From positions 204,657 to 268,656 of the forward strand of contig CAJJDO010000089.1 of assembly GCA_905183005.1 (NCBI GenBank): a stretch of DNA of 64,000 nucleotides, written 5' to 3'. Origin of the DNA: Paramecium pentaurelia. Lineage: Eukaryota > Ciliophora > Oligohymenophorea > Peniculida > Parameciidae. The notes beneath the pieces were generated by a model. That model had not been told where the DNA came from. It saw nothing but the letters and a program-made list of their open reading frames with translations, and did not search any database. The position numbers and the translations under genes are program-made. How positions within the stretch are numbered: the stretch's first letter is position 1; each line of letters opens with the position of its first letter. Positions 22,418 to 35,181 of this stretch are shown in pieces.

Positions 22418-23272
22418 TCATTAATTCTTGTTTGGATTTACTTATTTTTAATATGATTCTAAATGAGAATTTTAATATTTCAAAAATTCTATCTCTGCTT
22501 TTCTTCTTTATTCATTAGCATCCTTTTTTTCTTTGATTGATCTTTCAAGAGCCTCTTTTTTATTAGTCAAAAATAGTTTCTAATAAGATAACAATAATAA
22601 ATTACTCTTAATTCTAATTATTATTTTGTTTCATTTAATTTTGTAATTTATTAATCTAATTTATTAAGTCCATCCTCAGCATTCAATTATTTTTGAAGAC
22701 TAAAAGGCATAGATCCTTCATACAAAGTTTTATAAGCTACTATAGTCTTATTTAGATCATCTCGAACTCTTGCTAAAATGACACCTTTAAGAATATATTA
22801 AGTAAATACCTCTTTCTTAACAATCTATAGTAACTTATCTGATAATTTCATCAAAACATTAACCAAATAATTCTTCTCTTATTGGACAGAGAGGATACTC
22901 TCGAGCTTATCTAGAAACAAGTCGTTCATCTAGAAGTTTTTGTAGATTGGTAATGTCATCTCTTGATGGAGGGACAATTGAAACTGTTTACATGAATCGT
23001 CTTCCATCAATTTCCCAATCTCTTGGTTTAATTAAGGAGTTTAATAGTTCCTATAATAAAATTAATGGAGTTACATCAATTGTAGGTTTAGATTCTAAGG
23101 TAGGTACAGGCAATGATTGTTTTTTTTTAATTTGTTATAATGTGGCTTCTTATTAATTAGAATATTGAATAAGGGATTCAGATGGAATTTTTTTGTTTTC
23201 ATCTACTTTAGTTTCTTTTTTAGATTTGAAAAGTGAATTGAGTTGTTACAATTTGAAGATGTTCTCAGACAT
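22418..23272 (-). CDS. DNALI1: Inner-arm axonemal dynein light chain p28
   Basis: A 267-residue homolog of Chlamydomonas p28 (IDA4) and animal DNALI1, the light chain of single-headed inner-arm dyneins in cilia. Conserved core: RDWEIDGRRFMQTVS, PPSRDDITNLQKLLDERL, SRQAREYPLCPIREELF, QCFDEIIRQVTIDCQERG, then VILARVRDDLNKTIVAYKTL, followed by the usual C-terminal coiled coil (LNKLDQQITKLNETK). Length matches the family. Introns are 22785-22809 (25 nt) and 22580-22605 (26 nt). It is divergent from IFT52 with 141 bp between starts, so two ciliary genes may share a promoter region. Confidence 0.97.
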
Positions 23273-23413
23273 TAAATAAATAAAATAATAATGATGAATT
23301 TTAATAGTATGGCATCAAAATGAGACAATATTTCATAAATATCATATTGATAGTATTACAAACTCTTTTTGATTTGAGAGAAGTAATAATAATTAAATTA
23401 AAATTAAAAAGTG
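23273..23413. promoter_or_regulatory. Shared promoter region of DNALI1 and IFT52
   Basis: A 141 bp divergent spacer between two ciliary genes. It is AT-rich. No specific RFX-like or other motif was confidently seen. Confidence 0.4.
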
Positions 23414-24860
23414 ATGTCTGAACTCTAAGTATGAGAATATATATAATAAGATTATATTTAATGTTGGAAAGAATGAACAAGGAAATCCAAGTCAAAATTA
23501 TAAGAAGATTTTAAAAAAGTATAAAGGATAATATAAGGTAAGTTCTTAATTTTTGAATTATTTAGTTTGGATTAAACAAGGATGATTTAGTATATGAAAA
23601 ATTAAAGAGTGCAAATTTAATTATTTTTGGAGGTTCTAGAGCTCCATTTACAGAAAAAGGTTAGTTATATGATTGTTATCATTAGAAATAAAATGTCTTG
23701 AAGAATATCTAAATAATGGAGGAAATTTATTAATATTATTTTCTGAAGGAGGAGAGAATAAATCTACAAGCAATTTAAATGCATTTATAGAAAAGTATGG
23801 AATATATGTGAATAATGATTGCGTGGTCAGAACATGCTTTTTTAAATATTTTCATCCTAAAGAAGCCTATATATAGTAGGGAGTAATAAATCAAGAAGTA
23901 ATTGATATAATAATAAAATGTAAAGATAGTTCGTGTAATTAATGGAGATTAAAAAGAAACTAGAAAAAATAAGGCATCTACACCATATTTGTAGGGTGTA
24001 ATTGAATTAGAGGAATCAGAAACTAATAATAGTGGAGGATTGGATTTTGTATATCCTAGTGGAGCCACATTAGTAGTGAAGGAAAAAGCATTTCCAGTTC
24101 TATCGACAGGACCGATGTCTTATCCATGTGAAAGACCCATAATGGCCATAAATGCAGATAAAGGGAAATTGGTAGTTATAGGTTCTACTGATATATTTAA
24201 TGATGAATATTTTGAGAAGGATGACAATCAGAAGATTTTTGATTTTCTGCTTAAATTTTATTTTAGTAAAGATGTCGAATTTGACAAAAAGGCTCCATTC
24301 AATGAGTCAGAAAATAAGAATGCTCCAGACATAGCAGAATTGTCAGAGAAGCTTAAGAGTTGTCTATAAGAGAGTGAGGAATTACCTAAGGATGTGACTA
24401 CCCTCTTTGATTCTACTCTATTTAAATTTGATCTTGAAATGATTCCTGATGCTGTAAAATTATATGGGACTCTTGGTAAATACAATATATAATATGATAA
24501 TTAGCTGTAAAACATGAACCATTAACTTTAATTGTACCCTAATTTGAAACTCCATTATTAGGATTATAACCTGCTTTATTTCCACCAATTCCTAGAGAGT
24601 TACCTCCTCCTCCTCTAGAGTTATTTGATTTAGACGAAGAGTTTGCATCCGAAAAGTGATCTTACAATCTTATCATAATTAGAGTGAGATTAGCATAATT
24701 GACAAATAAATGCAGCAATGATGATTTAGAATATTATGTGAAAGAAGCAGGAGATATTATAGGAATAACAGACAAATTAAAGAATAGATAAAAGGCACAC
24801 TCAGTCATTCATTATGTTTTAGAAAATTTGATCAATTTTAAAAAACTAAATTAAGGTTGA
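23414..24860 (+). CDS. IFT52: Intraflagellar transport protein IFT52
   Basis: A complete 428-residue homolog of the IFT-B core subunit IFT52 (human about 437 residues), needed to build cilia. Conserved blocks: IIFNVGKNEQGN at the start, GGSRAPFTEKEI, EYLNNGGNLLILFSEGGE, EKYGIYVNNDCVVRTCFFKY followed by FHPKEA, FVYPSGATL, the ELPPPPLELFDLDEEFASEK segment and the C-terminal LTNKCSNDDLEYYV. Six introns: 23429-23450, 23538-23565, 23660-23685, 23898-23925, 24476-24504 and 24656-24682 (22-29 nt); one has the unusual 5' end GTTAGT and one GTGATC. The start ATG lies just before intron 1. The BLTP2-like gene begins 23 bp after the stop. Confidence 0.97.
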
Positions 24861-24883
24861 GATTTATTAATAAATATACAAAA

Positions 24884-27800
24884 ATGTTAAATACATTGAT
24901 TCTAATAATCAATGCTTTTATAATAACCATTCTATTTTCTCCTGTATGGATAAAGTGGTTGGCACGGTTGCATAAGAAAGTCCTTGCTCTCCAATATTCA
25001 TATGTACCATTTTCACTTTACAATATGGAATTAAGATATTAATACAAAAAACATATAATAGTTGTTGTAAATATAGCACGTATACAAATTTCCAAAGTTC
25101 CAAATCAATGGAGATTTAATGTCAATATCATTGATTTGAATTTAAGGTTCATTCCTAACTAACCTATCAAAATAGGCTTTTAATTTGAGGAATAATTGTA
25201 TATGGAAAGACTCAAATCCAAATTCCTACCTTATACTTAATAAAAAATACAACATCGTAAAACTAAATAAATTCCATTCATATCCTTATTATTGGAATCC
25301 TCAGCCATTAATTGTCTTTTTCTAACCCTTTCACGTCTAAATATTCATTTCAATTCAATTAATGTCACCTTACCAAAACTCAATTCTAAAGAGAAAGATT
25401 TACCAGATATGACTATGAGATTAGGTGAAACATCAGTATAATTGCATTTAAATCAAAATGGTCATCTACAATGGAAACTCAATAGTGAAGGAGCAAATAT
25501 GTAATAATGTTTTACAATTAATACTATTAATTTAAATGGAATCACTAAGCCTGGATTGTTGATTGATTTATTAGAAGAACACAGTTATATAGATGTTAAC
25601 ATTCAGGAAGTACGATGGTTTTGTACAAGTGAATATTTTTATACTATGGATGTTTTAGCCAATGAATTTTGGACTAGACCTGATATTAATAAAATACTTA
25701 AAAGATAATTTAATGAAAAAGGATTCATGTTCCTAGGAAAACCAAGAGAAATGAATCTTAACTTTTAATCTTTTAAGATTGAATTTAGTATATTTAATGA
25801 TTCTGATAATGATAAAAAACATTCCTTTAACATTTTAACCTAAAAGTTCTATAAATATACACAAAATAAACTTATATTTGAATGGTAATAATTAAAATAT
25901 TATGGATAATTTGATATAGTTGATACAGATTAAACTAAAAAAGGCATTATCTAATGTAAATAGTTTACTGTTAATACTTTATAAGAAGATATAAGATTCT
26001 AAGATATTTCTTGGAATATTGAATCTATATCTAGCAATACTGTTCATTCTAATGATCACACAAAACATTTTATCAGATATGGAGATCTTATTATTAATTT
26101 ATCTCCATAACTGATTAAATTTTTTACTCTTATTTAAACTGAATTAGCATCAGAATTCAGAGTTGCATTTGTTGAAAATTATGAATAAAGCAAATACTTT
26201 AAAAAATATAATCGTATAGCTAAGGAAATGTGTTGTGAATTCTTGAATATTGATCTTAATAGTACATTAAGTACTTCTTTTGATTTTTTAATTACTAATA
26301 AATTTTAAATTAATTTAATCTTTGATGGTGCAATTATTAATTCAATAACTATTAATAAATTTCATTATATTTCAAATGAAGGAGATGTTAATGAATCTTA
26401 AATTTCATTTGATAATTGTCAGATTTCAAGTAATATAAGCTAAACTGATGGTTTAATCAAGGATTTCAAAATGTAAACAAATCCTTAAATTATCAATTAT
26501 ACCTTCAATACATTAGAATTATTGATAGAACAAATAAACATAGAAAAAATCTTAAGGATTTATTAATTATAGAAAATATTTAGATAATAATTGTCCAAAT
26601 TTACTTCTTTTAAATTAACACCTTTAGAAAAAAAAAAATCTAAAGCAAATAAACCTGTTATCAAAGATAAAATTGTTAATTGTAAAGAAGTATAACTCAA
26701 ATATTTGTCTGGTCCTTTCTTGGCTGAAGTAAATCTACGAGAAATTAATACAAAAGATCCTAATAATATTGATTTAAATTAATTCTCTATTAAATTTTAG
26801 AATTCTTCCTTATTTGTAATAGATTAAATTTAAACTAAAAATACAACTTAATTAATGTAAATTAATATTAAGTCTGCAATTCTCAATTTAGAAGAAGAAG
26901 TTAGAGATATTAATGTATTTCTATAAGGTATTAAATAAATGAACACTATTGTATCTAGAAAGTAGATTTTTGATATTAATTAAGAAGAAATTGACACTTC
27001 TTAATTAAAAAAAAGAAGATCCTCTCATGATGGTGTTCTTAAGAAAATACCTAATGATTAAGATGTTACTACAAAGATTAGATCAATTTTTGGATAAAAC
27101 ACTAATCTCAATATCCTAAATTTTGAAGTAATTATTAAGGACACAAAATTGAATGATGCATTATGCAGATATAGAAGATTTTAAGAAAAGTTTGAAACAA
27201 TTAAAAGTAGATAGAATGAAAGTAGAGTATTAGAAGGTTTGAAAACATAATAATCATATCCTTTATTATATTTAAAATTTTAGAATCTCAATTTAAAATT
27301 AAAGAAATAAAATTTAACTATTAATCAAGTACTTGATAAGATTACAAAATTAGATTCTCATCCAACATAATTAGATGAATCTTTTTTTGAATATTTTGAG
27401 TTAGCAAATTGTGAAATTTCATTAGAATAAATTAAAATATCAATTAGAGATTATAAATTAAATATACTTGATATAAGAGGTATAAAATTAAATACATTTA
27501 TATGTCTTTCAAGATTGAATACATAAAATATATAGATAGGATTTAGAGTATTCTATGATTTGAGTTTAGAAATTAAATAATTATAAATAGCAGCTGGATT
27601 AAATTTAGTATTTGCTTTTAGAGAAATCTCTAATAGAATAAATTAAATTATGGGATAAAGTATTAATTAATAATAAAATAAAATAATAATAAAAGAGTAA
27701 TTAACATTTTGGGATAGATTTAGATTAAAATTTCATGGTAAATTACATTTTTAACTTGATCATTTAATTTTATAAATTACAACAGATATTTTACCTTATT

Positions 27801-30601
27801 CAATTGATTGCATTAAATTTTCATCAAAATTAATAAGTATTGAATTTTTAAATTGGACTTTAAAAGGTTAAGCTGATAAGTTAAAATTAAGTAGAATTCC
27901 AAAAATATAAAAAGTTCTCTATATACCAAGAATCTAAATGGTAACTGAATTTAATTGGTTTTCTAAAAAAGATTAATACGATCATTATTTTTATATGAGA
28001 AAGCCATATTTTAATTAAATAAATAATAGCTTAAATGATTTTATAAGTCAATAATTATAGATTGAAGTAAAAGTTGATTGTATTTAATATGAACATTATA
28101 AAGAATCTAATTTTAGAGATCAATAAAAGCATTGTTTCTTTATTCATTATTAAAATTAATTTATGAGATGGTTAAAGAATAGACCAATATTAAGACATGA
28201 TGTATTAAGAATGTTTTCAGTTTAAATTAATAAATTACCATAAGTAATGGACAATTAAGTATATGAGATGGAATGGAATATGTATGCAGATTATAAGACA
28301 TTGGTTAATTATACATATATAAAATTAATGGAATCTTTGATGATTAAATAATCATTATTTTAACATACAAAAAAGATTAATATAAGAGTTTATTCAAATA
28401 AATTTAGAATGTTCTTTACAAATTCAGAAAAACCAGTATCACATAATGAGACTTTTCTAAAGCATAAAGATATACCTTTTATTGGATTTTAAACATTATT
28501 TTAATCATTAAAAGTAAATCTTTAATTAGAACCTAATCGAATAGATAATGATTGGAGATTTGAAGTATAATCTATTGCTGCAAAATGTGATTAATTAGTA
28601 TGTTCAATGTTTGATGGAAAACAAATGTTAGATATGGAATAACCTGAACCTTTGGGTTAATAAGAATAGTTTGTAAATTTTTTTGATATTCAACCTGCAG
28701 ATTATTATTAGAACGAATTAAATTAATCATAAAATATATAAAACATGACTTTTCATGAATTAAAAAAATTGAAGAAATTCCTTAAATAACCTTTCATCAT
28801 CAATACTACACTTACTCCATAATATCATTTATTTAATTTATAAACTGATGAATCATATTTGGAAGATTCACTTGAAGATGTTAAAGTTAGAGGAAGAGCA
28901 TCAGGTATACAAATAAAACCATAATAAAAAAATGAATTTAATGCTTTTGATATCTTTTTAAAAGCTAAATCATTAGAGTATAAATAGAATTAAAAAATAG
29001 ATTTATAAGATGAAGATGATGAAAATAATACTAATACTATAATGACTTAGAAAATAATAAAGAATTTCATTTCTGCTTTAGATAGTTAATTTTTATTTAC
29101 ATTTTATTTATAAGAAATTTGGGGTAATGTTTTTGAAAGTCTTGAAATACCTTAAAATAAAGAGACTAAATAAAATTTTGATATGTAATTTGATTAAACC
29201 AAACCTAAATCTTATAGTAGAGAAGAATTAATATTAATGGTTTCATTGGTCAATCCTTAATTCAATTTCTAATATCATAATGCTAATTGTTAAATGATCT
29301 TAACATCACCTAAAGATTGTTAAATTATAATGTCAGAATATATTCTACCATTTGATAATTTAGAAATTGATAAAAAATTAGTTACAAAATTAATATTTAA
29401 TGGATTAGATTGTTAAGTTTTATAAAAACATTTAGATGCAAAATAAACTGTAAGATTTACAAGTTAAGATTATGAAAAAATTATTAAATGTGATTATGCT
29501 CTATTTTAGATTTAAAGTTATCAATTAAGAGAAAATATTAGAGATTTTACTGAAATATCTTCATCAAATAATAAAAAACACAATCCTAATTATTGGAATT
29601 AAGAATTAAGAAGACCAATAGTATAAGTAAAAGTTGGATAATTAAATGCAACAATGAAAAAATATTAATTAGATCAATTTTTAGATATGGTAACATTCAT
29701 GGAAATGGCAGTTACTACAAAAAATGAATTTGAAAATAAAGAAAGGTTTTTTAGAAATAAATTAAAAGAATTAAATTAATATGGTATTAAATAAATAGAT
29801 TAAATGATTAAGAAGAAAATCTCAGAAAATCTTGAACATTATGGTGCTGAAAAATCAAAATTAGATTATGCAATTAAGGAAACAAGTCTATCTCTATTGG
29901 ACGATTAAGAAATTAGTTTTATTTTATTCAATATTAGATAAATAAGAATCATTGAAACTGTTTTTGAGAATGATAGTCATAAAATTGATATACTTCTTTA
30001 AGATTTAGATGCAATTAATAAAATTGAATAAGATCCTGATTATAAAATGGTATTAAGTTAAGAAATCAAAGAATCTAAATAATAACCATTTTTTAGAATG
30101 ATTAAAAAGTTTTATCCTCTTTAGATATATTAATAAAAATGGTTTATTATTGATTAACATGATATTAAAATGAATCCATTAACAATTATTTTAACAGATG
30201 AATTATATGATCAATTTTATAATTATTTCTTTGGTGATGAATCTACCTAAAGAAATAATAGATTGAGTATTGAAAAGAAAGAATAAATGAAATGTATCTT
30301 ATATATAATTATCAATTAGCTGCTATGGAAAATATATCTAAATAAATTCCAGATTATTATAATTCATTATAGGTAAGCGAACTTAAATTAGTAGCCACTT
30401 TTAAACATCCATCCAAAATTAAGAGATTTAAGGATGTTACTATTTAATTAGAACCCTATAAATCTCCTAAATAGTTCACTACAACAAAAGATGTATATAA
30501 TATTATTTAATTATTAGTAATTTGATGAATTTGCTGCTTTTGTTCTTAAACAAATTTCCACATAGATATTTTCCATCATTGGATAAAAGTTATTTGGATG
30601 A
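24884..30601 (+). CDS. Bridge-like lipid transfer protein, BLTP2/Hobbit/SABRE/Fmp27 type
   Basis: A giant protein of about 1,888 residues. The first 30 residues form a membrane anchor (LILIINAFIITILFSPVWIKW) as in Hobbit, SABRE and Fmp27, which sit at ER contact sites and carry lipids through a long beta-groove. The body is beta-rich, with repeated LxLxLxNxxL-like strands. Around residues 940-1010 it has TFWDRFRLKFHGKLHF, the GFWDK-type signature of this family, followed by FNWFSKKDQYDHYFY. The C-terminus has long helices and ends near KDQFDEFAAFVLKQIS. Only two introns were found, both near the 3' end: 30294-30319 and 30493-30517. Starts 23 bp after IFT52. Confidence 0.85.
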
Positions 30602-30783
30602 AAAAAATTATATTAAAAATAAATAAATAATTTATTATATCCATCTAAATAACTATTTAACTACTCTATATATTAAATAATAAAATATGATAGATATTTG
30701 TAAAATAAGTTTTAAAAAAACAAAATAAGATGGGAATTTATAATTCTAAATGATTACAAGCAATATATATCACTTTAAGCATT
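30602..30783. other. Short convergent intergenic region
   Basis: 182 bp of AT-rich sequence between the stops of the lipid transfer protein gene and the Cdc48-like gene. Nothing else seen. Confidence 0.4.
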
Positions 30784-33186
30784 TCAAACATAATCTTCTT
30801 CATCTAATTCCATCTGAAATGTTTACTAACTAGTTTCAGGCCATTTGTATTTGAATTTTTCTTAGTTATCTTTTTTTTATAATTCAATTGAATTTTAAAA
30901 TTCTAAGAATTATTTAATTAACTTAATATTAATTTTAATTTACTTCAATAGATAATGACCTTTTAGTTTACTTTAAAGAAATATCAAAATGTTTTCTTGT
31001 AATTTAAGGAAAAGAATTTATTTATAATTAGTTTTATTAAGGTGTGATTTTTGTTTTATTTTATGTATCAATCATCTATAATCTAAATTAATATATTACT
31101 TCCTTAAAAGCAGCTATTTTAGCATTTTAACAAATATTTTTGATATCATAGCAAGAATACCAGTTAGTAAGTTAAGCAAGAAATACTAAATCTACATTTT
31201 AAGATACTGGTGTATTTCTTAGATTAATTTTGAATTCACTTATCCTTGTCTTTAATTCTGGCAATCCAACATAAATAATTTGATCAAATCTATCATTTTT
31301 TCTAATATATTCTTCAAAATTGTCTAGTTTATTAGAAATTCCTATAAAAAATAAATTGTATTCATAATTGATATCATCTAATTGACTAAAAAATTACTAA
31401 ATGAGGTTGGTATCTTGTGTTTCAGGATTTCTTTATTTTAGGAAAAGCTAATCAAATTCATCAAATAATAAAATACATGGTTATTAATACTTTGCTATAT
31501 TAAATATCTCTTTAAAATAGTGAGAAGTTAGAGGTTGTTTTATTTAAATGAGATTCATTGAATTTTCACCTGCCAAAGCTTTAGCTAGAGACTTTTTATT
31601 ACATCCAGGAGGACCGTATAATATAATGTTTTAAGAGAATTTCAATCCAAATTATTGTAAACTTTTTGAATGATCTCTTCTCAAAGTAATAATTTCTTAA
31701 AGCTGCTATTTTATATTAAGCAATCCTCCAATGTCTTTCCATCTTAATTTAGGGATCTCAATAGAATTACTATTTAATTAAGAGAGTTTCATTGTTTTCA
31801 ATGCAACTTTGAAGTTATCATTAGTAACAGTTATTATTTCTTTGGTTCTATCATCTAATTATTAATCATCTATATTAAGATAATCCATTTTATCTGATAA
31901 GCATTACAAAACGCTTTATTTACAAAGTGCTGCAATATCTGCACCTACAAATCCTTTAGTTTCTTTGACAATTGAAATTAAATCAATATCTTAAGCTAAT
32001 TTCATTTTTTTGGTATGTATTTTAAAAATTTCCATTCTTTCATCTTCATTAGGTATTCCAAGTTCAATTTCTTTATCAAATCTATCAAATCTCTTTAATG
32101 TTGGATCAATACTATCAGGTCTATTTGTTGTACCAATTACAATCAATTTTTCAATTCCCTTAAAATGATCCATTATTGTTATTAATTAAGCGAATAATCT
32201 TCTATCCATTTAACATTTAACATCTTCTTTTTTTATTGCTATACAATCAATATCTTCAATAAGTACAATAGCAGGTTTATTTTTTTCTGCAAGTTCAAAA
32301 ACCTTTTTAACTATTTCTTCAGCCTCCTCTGGTTTTTTACTTATTATTTCAGAACCATTAATAAAAAATATACATGCTCCTGTTTCAATAGCTAATGCTT
32401 TTACAATTGATGTCTTTCCAGATCCAGATACTCCAGATATCAATAATCCATTAATTGTTTAAAGTCCTGATGCTTTTAAAATTGAAGGATTCTTTAACTA
32501 TAATTCAACAATTGTTTTAATAATAGCAAATTATTTATTCATACCTCCAATACTTTCATAACCATTTATTATATTATTATCTTCACCTTAAGTATCATAT
32601 TATTCTTTATTTTCAATTTCTCTTTTGATTGATCCTCCTTCAGAATAGATAATAGTTGTAGGTCCAATCACTCCAATATCTTCTGGTTCTGTTGCAATTA
32701 TTTTAAACTCTATTTCCTTAACCATATTGATAACAAAACAATCTCCTTTTTTTACAGGTCTATATGCATCCTTAAAATATGGAACTAAATGAGTTTATAC
32801 TATATTTCTTTCATTTATTCCTGAAATTTAATCATAAAATGGTAGAATATGTACTTTGGATAAATTAGGTACCTATAATCTAAGATATTGTTTAATACAG
32901 ATGATGTTGGATAAATGATAATAAAATCACCAATTTTAATTCCTAAGTTCTTTCTTATTACAGAATTTATTAAAGCTTTTTCATTATCTTATTTATTTTT
33001 AATTGCAATAGCTACAGTTTACTTCTTATTTTTCCCTTCTAATAATACAATATCTCCATTAAACAATTTTAATTCACTCAATTTATCTTAAGATAATTAA
33101 ATAACAGAATTATCATTTGCAATAGATTCGCACACTATCAGTCTATTTTATGTTTTTGAATCAATTTTAGTATTTGAGGAATACAT
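30784..33186 (-). CDS. Divergent Cdc48/p97-like double AAA ATPase
   Basis: A 776-residue protein with the full p97 layout: N-domain (1-190, with IRKNLGIKIGDFI), D1 and D2 AAA modules and a tail. D1 has Walker A GVSGSGKTS, a Walker B-like VLIEDIDC in which Asp/Glu order is altered, and GTTNRPDSIDP with RFDRFDKEIELG. The D1-D2 linker has TVTNDNFKVALKTM. D2 is eroded: Walker A reads GPPGCNKKS (normally GCGKT), Walker B LLFDEFD is intact, and the sensor/arginine-finger region reads GISNKLDNFEEYIRKNDRFD. It is therefore a diverged paralog, probably with impaired D2 ATPase. Introns: 32873-32898, 31076-31099, 30922-30943. No UBX-binding or HbYX-type C-terminus is evident. Confidence 0.9.
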
Positions 33187-33810
33187 AAAATATATTTTAT
33201 TAAATTAAATTTATTTTTAGGTCTTAGTAATTGAATTAGTTATTAAAGAAATAATTATATGAATTTTTTTAATAATATGTTTACTTTTGTTCTTTTATAT
33301 ATTAAGAATATAGCAAATGTTAATTTAAACTTTAAAATAATATTAATTTAAAGTTAATTCTAATAGAGATTAAAACACTTTTAGTATTAATTTAAAGTTT
33401 AATATACATTTTTATGAAAGATATAAAATCCAATTACTTATATAATATTCAATTAATTTTATATTTTAAATAAGTATAATATACCTTAGTAAAATTTTTG
33501 AACAATATTTATTTATTATCCTTAATTGTTTCTAATTATTGTATATATTTAGAAATTCATTTCTACACTTAAAGTTATGAAAATCAATCAATTAACTTTT
33601 ATACAAATCTTTATTATAAAAAAATTCTCAAAATATATTAATAATATTTCAATTATAAAATTAATTTATATTGATATTTAAATTCATTATAGATAACATT
33701 AAATAAAATTTAAGTATTAGAAGATACATAAATTTTATTATTAATCTATAAAGTATTTTGATAATTTGTATCAAAATAATGATATAATTATTATCAATTT
33801 ATTAGTTCAT
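33187..33810. other. AT-rich intergenic region
   Basis: 624 bp upstream of the Cdc48-like gene and downstream of the next minus-strand gene. Dominated by AT tracts; no frame or motif that I can support. Confidence 0.5.
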
Positions 33811-34421
33811 TCAGTCACCATTGTTACAAAAACAAAAGAAATTAGTTCTATTCTTACTTTTTTTTTATTATTCAGGGATTGGAATATGTTTTACTTTATT
33901 CAATGAATTGCTATATGATGAACGAGGTTCTATTTTCTATGGAGGAGTTACTTATCGTATTAAAAAAGTAACTTTTAGAGAAAATTTAGTTTGATCACAA
34001 TCTTTTAGTTGTAGTTCATTTCTAAATGCTAAAAATAACCTTAAATAATACATGGAAAATCTTCATTTGGTTTACCTTATTTCTTTTTAGGTAAATATAA
34101 TTTAGTTTATTCAATATCAATCTTTGGTAAATTCATATCTCTTAACTTCAAAATAGCCCAATTACTAATATCACCTAATCTTAATATTTCACTGAAGCCT
34201 TAAGTAAATTCATAAGTTTAATCATGTTCTTAATCATACCAATATATAGTAATTAATTTTTCTGTAGTATAATCTACAAAGCTTTTTGAGTTTTTTCTTA
34301 ACTTAAGTAAACTTACTTTCTATTCTGGGCTGCGATCTATATAATTATAATTTATACTTTATGGTTTTAATGATTACATCTTGATTGTCATATCAATTGA
34401 TTCATCTATTTAATCTAACAT
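33811..34421 (-). CDS. Unknown protein, 195 residues
   Basis: I do not recognise this protein. It has one intron (34029-34051, 23 nt), which switches the frame into a clearly protein-like C-terminal part. Visible features: an acidic/hydrophobic middle (ITIYWYDQEHDQTYEF, SEILRLGDISNWAILKLRDM), a basic Lys/Pro-rich segment, and a short Cys-containing end (NFFCFCNNGD). No signal peptide or membrane segment. The isolated CFC near the C-terminus could be lipidated, but that is speculation. ATG is at 34419-34421, the stop at 33811-33813. Confidence 0.65.
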
Positions 34422-35181
34422 AATATAAAAATTTTATCATTAATACCAAATTAATTTAATATGAAAAAATCAATTATTATTCATCATTTTTAGAAGAATA
34501 TCATTCTAAATAAATATTGTAGAATTATTAACTTAATAATAATTTAATATACAAAAATAATTATTCTAAAATCAAGATTGCAATTAAAGTTAATCTCGTT
34601 TAATTTGATTTCTTTTTTTTATATAAAAATTACAAATAAATGAGACAATATATATAAAGAGTCTAATAATAGGATTATAATGATAGATTAATCTATGTCT
34701 AAATATTTATTTAATATTAAAACTTTAACCAACTAATAAATGCAAATAGTATTAGTAGATAATACATCAAGGATATGCTTTGGATTAACCCTTTCATTAT
34801 AAATAAGCTGATATATTAAATTATTATTAACTAATTAAATTTATTTGAAAAATATTTTGTTAGTTGAAATATGAATTTACTTTTAGGAGATATTGCAATA
34901 TTTTTAATTATGTTTTATTAACTAAAACTATAAAGGTTGAATCTGATATGACTACTGCAAAGTAGAAGATATGTTGAAATATTATTATCACAACATTTAA
35001 ATAACAAAATTATATTAACTTAATAGTTTATATCCTTAATTAATTAATATAGATAAACTATATATATAATAAAAATCTCTCTATTGATTTATTAGATCAA
35101 TAAAAAGTTTAATAAATAAAATTTAAATCATTTAATAATTAAATAATATATATATATATATATAAATCATAACTATAAATT
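34422..35181. other. Mostly non-coding region
   Basis: 760 bp between the 195-residue gene and HSP70. It contains one weak small gene candidate (34640-34848) and otherwise AT-rich sequence, including an alternating AT run near 35147-35163. Confidence 0.45.
34640..34848 (+). CDS. Possible small protein, 61 residues
   Basis: A weak candidate: ATG 34640-34642, one possible 23-nt intron (34749-34771) that moves the frame to ANRYALDQPFHYKQADILNY, and TGA 34846-34848. The spliced length is a multiple of three and the second exon looks coding, but there is no recognised domain and the reading depends wholly on the intron. Confidence 0.3.

Noticed and set aside
24861..24883. IFT52 and the lipid transfer protein as one fused gene
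   Set aside because: A TGA ends IFT52 at its normal C-terminus, the spacer has no GT...AG ends, and the second protein starts with its usual membrane anchor.
35147..35163. Alternating AT run as a telomere or special element
   Set aside because: Simple AT repeat; ciliate telomeres would be C4A2/C3A3-type G-rich repeats, which are absent from the window.
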